From an uncultured Clostridia bacterium (lineage in GTDB: Bacteria; Bacillota_I; Bacilli_A; RFN20; CAG-288), in assembly GCA_900313465.1 (NCBI GenBank), contig OMRU01000022.1:1-17850 (forward strand): 17,850 nucleotides of DNA, read 5' to 3'. Positions 15,967-17,850 of this stretch are shown piece after piece. The notes beneath the pieces are model-generated. The model was not told the DNA's origin. It did no database searches and worked only from the letters and a program-made list of their open reading frames with translations. The position numbers and the translations under genes were made by a program. Within the stretch, counting starts at the first letter, position 1. Each line of letters begins with the position of its first letter.

Positions 15967-17115
15967 ATGGCAAATAGATTCGTTTTGAATGAAACTTCCT
16001 ATCATGGACATGGAGCAATTGAAAACGTTGTTCCTGAAGCATTGAACAGAGGTTTCAAGAAGGCTTTAGTCTGCTCTGATGCATCCTTGATCAAGTTTGG
16101 TGTCACTGCCAAAGTCACAGATTTACTAGATAAAGCTGGTATCGCTTATACCATCTATGACAACATCAAACCAAACCCAACCATCGAAAATGTCACCTCT
16201 GGTGTCAAAGCCGCTTTAGAAGCCAAAGTTGATTTCATCATCGCCATCGGTGGTGGTTCTTCCATGGATACTGCCAAAGGTATCGGTATCATCTTGACCA
16301 ACCCAGAATTTGCTGATGTCCGCTCTTTGGAAGGTGTCGCTCCAACCAAGAACCCATCCTTACCAATCTTTGCCATTCCAACCACTGCTGGTACTGCTGC
16401 TGAAGTCACCATCAACTACGTCATCACCGATGTGGAAAAGGAAAGAAAGTTTGTCTGTGTCGACGTTCATGATATTCCTGTTGTCGCCTTTGTCGATCCT
16501 GATATGATGTCCTCCATGCCAAAGAGCTTAACCGCCTTTACCGGTATGGATGCCTTGACTCACGCCATTGAAGGCTATACTACTAGAGGCGCCTGGGAAT
16601 TATCCGATATGTTCCATCTCAAGGCCATCCAGGTCATCGCCAAGAATCTTCGTTTAGCCTACAACAATGATCCAGTCGGCAGAGAAGAAATGGCCTTAGG
16701 TCAGTATATCGCCGGTATGGGTTTCTCCAATGTCGGTTTAGGTATCGATCACGCCATGGCTCACACCCTTTCTGCTCATTATGATGTTCCTCATGGCAAA
16801 GCTTGTGCTATGCTTCTTCCTATCTCCATGGAATTCAACAAGGAAACCACTGGTGATAAGTTGAAATATATCGCTGAAGCCTTTGGTGTTGATACCACCA
16901 ATATGAGCCAGGATGAATACCGCAATGCTGCCATTGCTGCTGTCAGACAATTAGGTAGTGATGTTGGTGTTCCAACCTATTGTGAAGAAATCAGAGAAGA
17001 AGATCTCGATGTCTTAGCCTCTGACGCTTTAAAGGATGCCTGCTATCCTGGTAATCCAAGAGAAGCGACTCATGAACAGGTTGTCGAGTTGTTCAGACTC
17101 TTATTAAAGAAATAA
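15967..17115 (+). CDS. fucO: Iron-containing alcohol dehydrogenase, FucO-type lactaldehyde reductase
   Basis: Group III Fe-dependent NAD(H) dehydrogenase interconverting L-lactaldehyde and 1,2-propanediol in the best known homologue, E. coli FucO. The 382 residues match that family. The start MANRFVLNET parallels MANRMILNET of FucO, and long stretches agree with it, such as NPEFADVRSLEG and TTAGTAAEVTINYVITD. The NAD loop is GGGSSMDTAKG (95-105). Metal ligands are Asp195 and His199 (MDALTHAIE), His262 and His276 (DHAMAH, VPHG). I place the start at 15967 because AAAGGAGG lies just upstream; the frame is open back to 15820 but that part is not protein-like. No fucose genes adjoin it, so the physiological alcohol is uncertain. 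Confidence 0.95.
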   Translation: MANRFVLNETSYHGHGAIENVVPEALNRGFKKALVCSDASLIKFGVTAKVTDLLDKAGIAYTIYDNIKPNPTIENVTSGVKAALEAKVDFIIAIGGGSSMDTAKGIGIILTNPEFADVRSLEGVAPTKNPSLPIFAIPTTAGTAAEVTINYVITDVEKERKFVCVDVHDIPVVAFVDPDMMSSMPKSLTAFTGMDALTHAIEGYTTRGAWELSDMFHLKAIQVIAKNLRLAYNNDPVGREEMALGQYIAGMGFSNVGLGIDHAMAHTLSAHYDVPHGKACAMLLPISMEFNKETTGDKLKYIAEAFGVDTTNMSQDEYRNAAIAAVRQLGSDVGVPTYCEEIREEDLDVLASDALKDACYPGNPREATHEQVVELFRLLLKK

Positions 17116-17132
17116 GCATCAAATCGGCATAG

Positions 17133-17181
17133 AAAAAGTCATGTACCACCTCCATAAAGGAAGGAGTACATGACTTTTTTT
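17133..17181. terminator. Strong bidirectional terminator after fucO
   Basis: A perfect 14-bp stem AAAAAGTCATGTAC (17133-17146) / GTACATGACTTTTT (17166-17179) encloses a loop with further CC/GG pairing. The plus strand ends in seven T, and the minus strand reads CTTTTTC. It serves fucO and the converging membrane-protein unit. Confidence 0.92.
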
Positions 17182-17186
17182 GTCAG

Positions 17187-17279
17187 CTAGTTTGCTGGAA
17201 CCAACTGACCAGGGACAAAAGAAATGTTATTCTTCCAGAGATACTTGGGGGTTTCTGGACAATAAGCAGTTTTATTCAC
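17187..17279 (-). CDS. Possible 30-codon ORF overlapping the membrane-protein stop
   Basis: A GTG at 17279 inside GGTGAATAA overlaps the stop of the upstream gene in the +1 frame and opens 30 codons (MNKTAYCPETPKYLWK, then NNISFVPGQLVPAN), ending in TAG five bases before the terminator stem region. The composition looks like ordinary protein. It has no good Shine-Dalgarno, so it could only be made by coupling or by a +1 frameshift from the gene upstream. It could instead be the original C-terminus, split by a frameshift mutation. I do not recognise it. Confidence 0.35.
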   Translation of the reverse strand: MNKTAYCPETPKYLWKNNISFVPGQLVPAN

Positions 17280-17850
17280 CGGCAGCTTCAATGCTGACAG
17301 CAGAAGGATCAAGGTTCATGTCATAGACGTCATAGCCTTCTTTGGCTGCCTTTTCCATGGCAGCCTGGAAGCCATCATTGATGGCACCTTGAATGTAACT
17401 AGCATCAGAGGCATGCCACAAGGTAATGCCACCCTTAAGATAGGCGGTTCCTTTACCATAGACATCACAATATAAAGAGGTACTTGGAGTAACCGCTGGT
17501 AGTCTTCTTTCAATTTCTGTAGAAATCCAATATGCAACTGTATCATCAGGAGTCTTCAAATCTACTTCGCCATCATCTGCTGGTGGTGCAGGATGAGAAT
17601 ACCTTTTTGGGGAGGAAGAGGAGGAAGAAGAACTTCTTGATCTATGTTCGCTTCTGATATTCTTTAAGGCTCTCCAAGCAAGAGCGATACCAAAAGGAAT
17701 ACCCAATAAGCCAAAAATAACATCATTTACGGCAGCGATGATACCAAAGATGGCAATGGCGACACCAACTATCATCCAAATGTGATTAAAGAAGGCGTTA
17801 TAGATTTTTCTAAAGACGATAACAATCAGAACAACCGCGGCAACTAAAAT
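17272..17850 (-). CDS. Membrane protein with poly-Ser linker, 5' end outside window
   Basis: I do not recognise this protein. The frame stays open through the right edge, so the ATG at 17775, which has no ribosome-binding site, is probably internal; 192 residues are visible. A hydrophobic run (ILVAAVVLIVIVF) starts the visible part, followed by RKIYNAFFNHIW. Then comes a hydrophobic region of about 35 residues starting MIVGVAIAIFGII that could hold two helices. A linker with eight consecutive serines (RSSSSSSSSPKR) and a Pro-rich patch lead to a soluble C-terminal domain of about 100 residues (TVAYWISTEIERRLP, YGKGTAYLKGGITLW) ending SIEAAGE. The arginines after the helices suggest that the tail is cytoplasmic (inference). 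Confidence 0.8.
   Translation of the reverse strand: MLVAAVVLIVIVFRKIYNAFFNHIWMIVGVAIAIFGIIAAVNDVIFGLLGIPFGIALAWRALKNIRSEHRSRSSSSSSSSPKRYSHPAPPADDGEVDLKTPDDTVAYWISTEIERRLPAVTPSTSLYCDVYGKGTAYLKGGITLWHASDASYIQGAINDGFQAAMEKAAKEGYDVYDMNLDPSAVSIEAAGE

Noticed and set aside
17316..17546. 76-codon ORF inside the membrane-protein gene, in the +1 frame
   Set aside because: It overlaps the C-terminal domain fully and has shadow-like composition. Only the part after 17279 looked independent.
1..17850. TGA read as a sense codon (genetic code 4 or 25)
   Set aside because: All confirmed genes are full length without in-frame TGA, and Trp is TGG throughout. No frame needs TGA recoding.
1..17850. CRISPR array, insertion sequence, prophage, defence island, tRNA or rRNA
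   Set aside because: No regularly spaced repeats, transposase-like frames or structural RNA sequences were seen. Gene content is housekeeping metabolism.

Overview
The window is a chromosomal segment of a low-to-moderate GC Gram-positive bacterium, most likely a Bacillota member near Erysipelotrichales or Clostridia. The evidence is strong AGGAGG ribosome-binding sites, a guanine-class purine riboswitch, a one-piece 'clostridial-type' PurL, a Bacillus-type PurF with a propeptide and Fe-S cysteines, and meso-diaminopimelate dehydrogenase. The genus cannot be fixed by eye. I see no mobile element, phage gene, CRISPR array, tRNA or rRNA.

Region 1 (1-11740, minus strand) is a nearly complete de novo purine operon, transcribed purE-purK-purL-purC-purF-purM-purN-purH-purD. 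PurD runs off the left edge. Genes are packed with gaps of -23 to +17 bp. Only purB is absent among the steps from PRPP to IMP. The leader (about 11484-11760) has an extended -10 promoter, a clear purine riboswitch with the guanine-specifying C, and a hairpin plus U-tract just before the purE ribosome-binding site. Excess guanine or hypoxanthine should therefore shut off the whole pathway.

Region 2 (11741-12444) is intergenic DNA flanking one unrecognised 100-residue ORF on the plus strand. It carries short repeats that may be operators.

Region 3 (12445-14820, plus strand) holds gdhA (glutamate dehydrogenase) and ddh (meso-DAP dehydrogenase). Both are NAD(P)-linked ammonia-fixing dehydrogenases, separated by a UUCG-tetraloop terminator. 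A bidirectional terminator ends the block.

Region 4 (14855-15776, minus strand) encodes a small protein with a UBA-like segment and a Lys-rich tail, and a Nudix hydrolase. The Nudix gene starts with GTG and appears to have a leaderless transcript.

Region 5 (15777-17181, plus strand) is a divergent intergenic region with three inverted repeats, then a fucO-like iron-dependent lactaldehyde reductase/1,2-diol dehydrogenase with a strong bidirectional terminator.

Region 6 (17187-17850, minus strand) is the 3' part of a membrane protein with a poly-Ser linker. A 30-codon ORF overlaps its stop codon.

Most of the window is ordinary metabolism. The points worth a second look are in the intergenic DNA: the long riboswitch leader, palindromes around the Nudix/fucO divergent promoters, an RBS block shared by gdhA and fucO, the out-of-frame tail ORF at 17187-17279, and the absence of TGA stops.
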